Program-made: the position numbers and the translations under genes
Shown: positions 63,959-64,000 of the stretch, piece after piece
How the letters are laid out: each line of letters starts with the position of its first letter
Position numbering within the stretch: the first letter of the stretch is position 1
The notes under the pieces: generated by a model
Database searches by the model: none
Seen by the model: the letters and a program-made list of their open reading frames with translations, nothing else
Told to the model about the DNA's origin: nothing
Assembly: GCA_001899635.1 (NCBI GenBank)
Contig: MKVQ01000037.1
Location: forward strand, 1 to 64,000
Source of the DNA: Myxococcales bacterium 68-20
Lineage (GTDB): Bacteria; Myxococcota_A; Polyangia; Polyangiales; Polyangiaceae
Reading direction: 5' to 3'
DNA: 64,000 bases

Positions 63959-64000
63959 CCCGACACCGCTATCCATTTGAGGACTTCCCGCGACGCTCCT

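Noticed and set aside
1-64000. tRNA or rRNA genes
   Set aside because: No cloverleaf arrangement or rRNA-like conserved segment was found by reading either strand.

Overview
The window is very GC-rich and gene-dense and almost certainly comes from a myxobacterium (Myxococcota, probably order Polyangiales/Sorangiineae). I base this on the number of predicted lipoproteins with Asp/Gly/Pro-rich linkers, a MYXO-CTERM-like sorting tail, Hanks-type kinases with long proline-rich juxtamembrane regions, an IgGFc-binding-domain protein, Cys-rich lipoproteins with repeated N-C-G-A-C-G motifs, and very frequent start/stop overlaps (ATGA, GTGA, TGATG). Taxonomy is inferred from family content only; no rRNA or tRNA gene is seen.

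Layout. 1-6.2 kb: a short-chain dehydrogenase/TetR pair (minus strand), a 0.6-kb variable tandem repeat, a lipoprotein polysaccharide deacetylase fused to a long Cys-rich repeat region, a second tandem repeat and a DUF899 protein. 6.2-15.4 kb: the periplasmic alpha-2-macroglobulin/PBP1C pair joined by an ATGA overlap, with a decayed duplicate of the PBP1C tail downstream. 15.4-20.7 kb: an MFS exporter, the GTPase TypA/BipA with a clear terminator, and a predicted lipoprotein. 20.8-25.6 kb: an envelope polysaccharide locus (two GT4 glycosyltransferases, a deacetylase-like protein and a MurJ/Wzx-type flippase, with GTGA overlaps). 25.8-31.2 kb: a beta-propeller lipoprotein, a lipase-like hydrolase, a frameshifted Rieske oxygenase remnant, a SUMF1-domain lipoprotein and an SGNH lipoprotein. 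31.3-42.7 kb: a minus-strand signalling block with two membrane Ser/Thr kinases, a TerB-like protein, a SWIM-SNF2 ATPase and PEGA-type/lipoprotein genes.

42.9-47.4 kb holds a compact sulfur module (ArsR-rhodanese fusion regulator overlapping a DoxD-DoxA fusion, with an operator-like palindrome at the start), an ABC-F ATPase and a small unknown gene. 47.5-56.9 kb is the most unusual stretch: an ECF sigma factor followed by six more genes (a single-pass putative anti-sigma/TPR protein, a Cys-rich lipoprotein, two W-x-x-G propeller lipoproteins, an RCC1-repeat lipoprotein and an IgGFc-binding lipoprotein). Five of its six junctions are ATGA overlaps, and an outer-membrane-type protein gene lies 18 bp upstream. 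It reads as one transcription and translation unit building and controlling a cell-surface assembly, and is my best candidate for an undescribed system.

57.2-64 kb: an ASCH-domain protein, an acyl-CoA synthetase-like gene, then an orphan SctJ/YscJ-type secretion-ring lipoprotein placed 31 bp before mlaF, followed by a small membrane protein and two adjacent MlaE permeases. The end of the window has an 18-bp tandem repeat and a perfect 22-bp inverted repeat. A recurring theme is that tandem repeats start at, or contain, the stop codons of genes.
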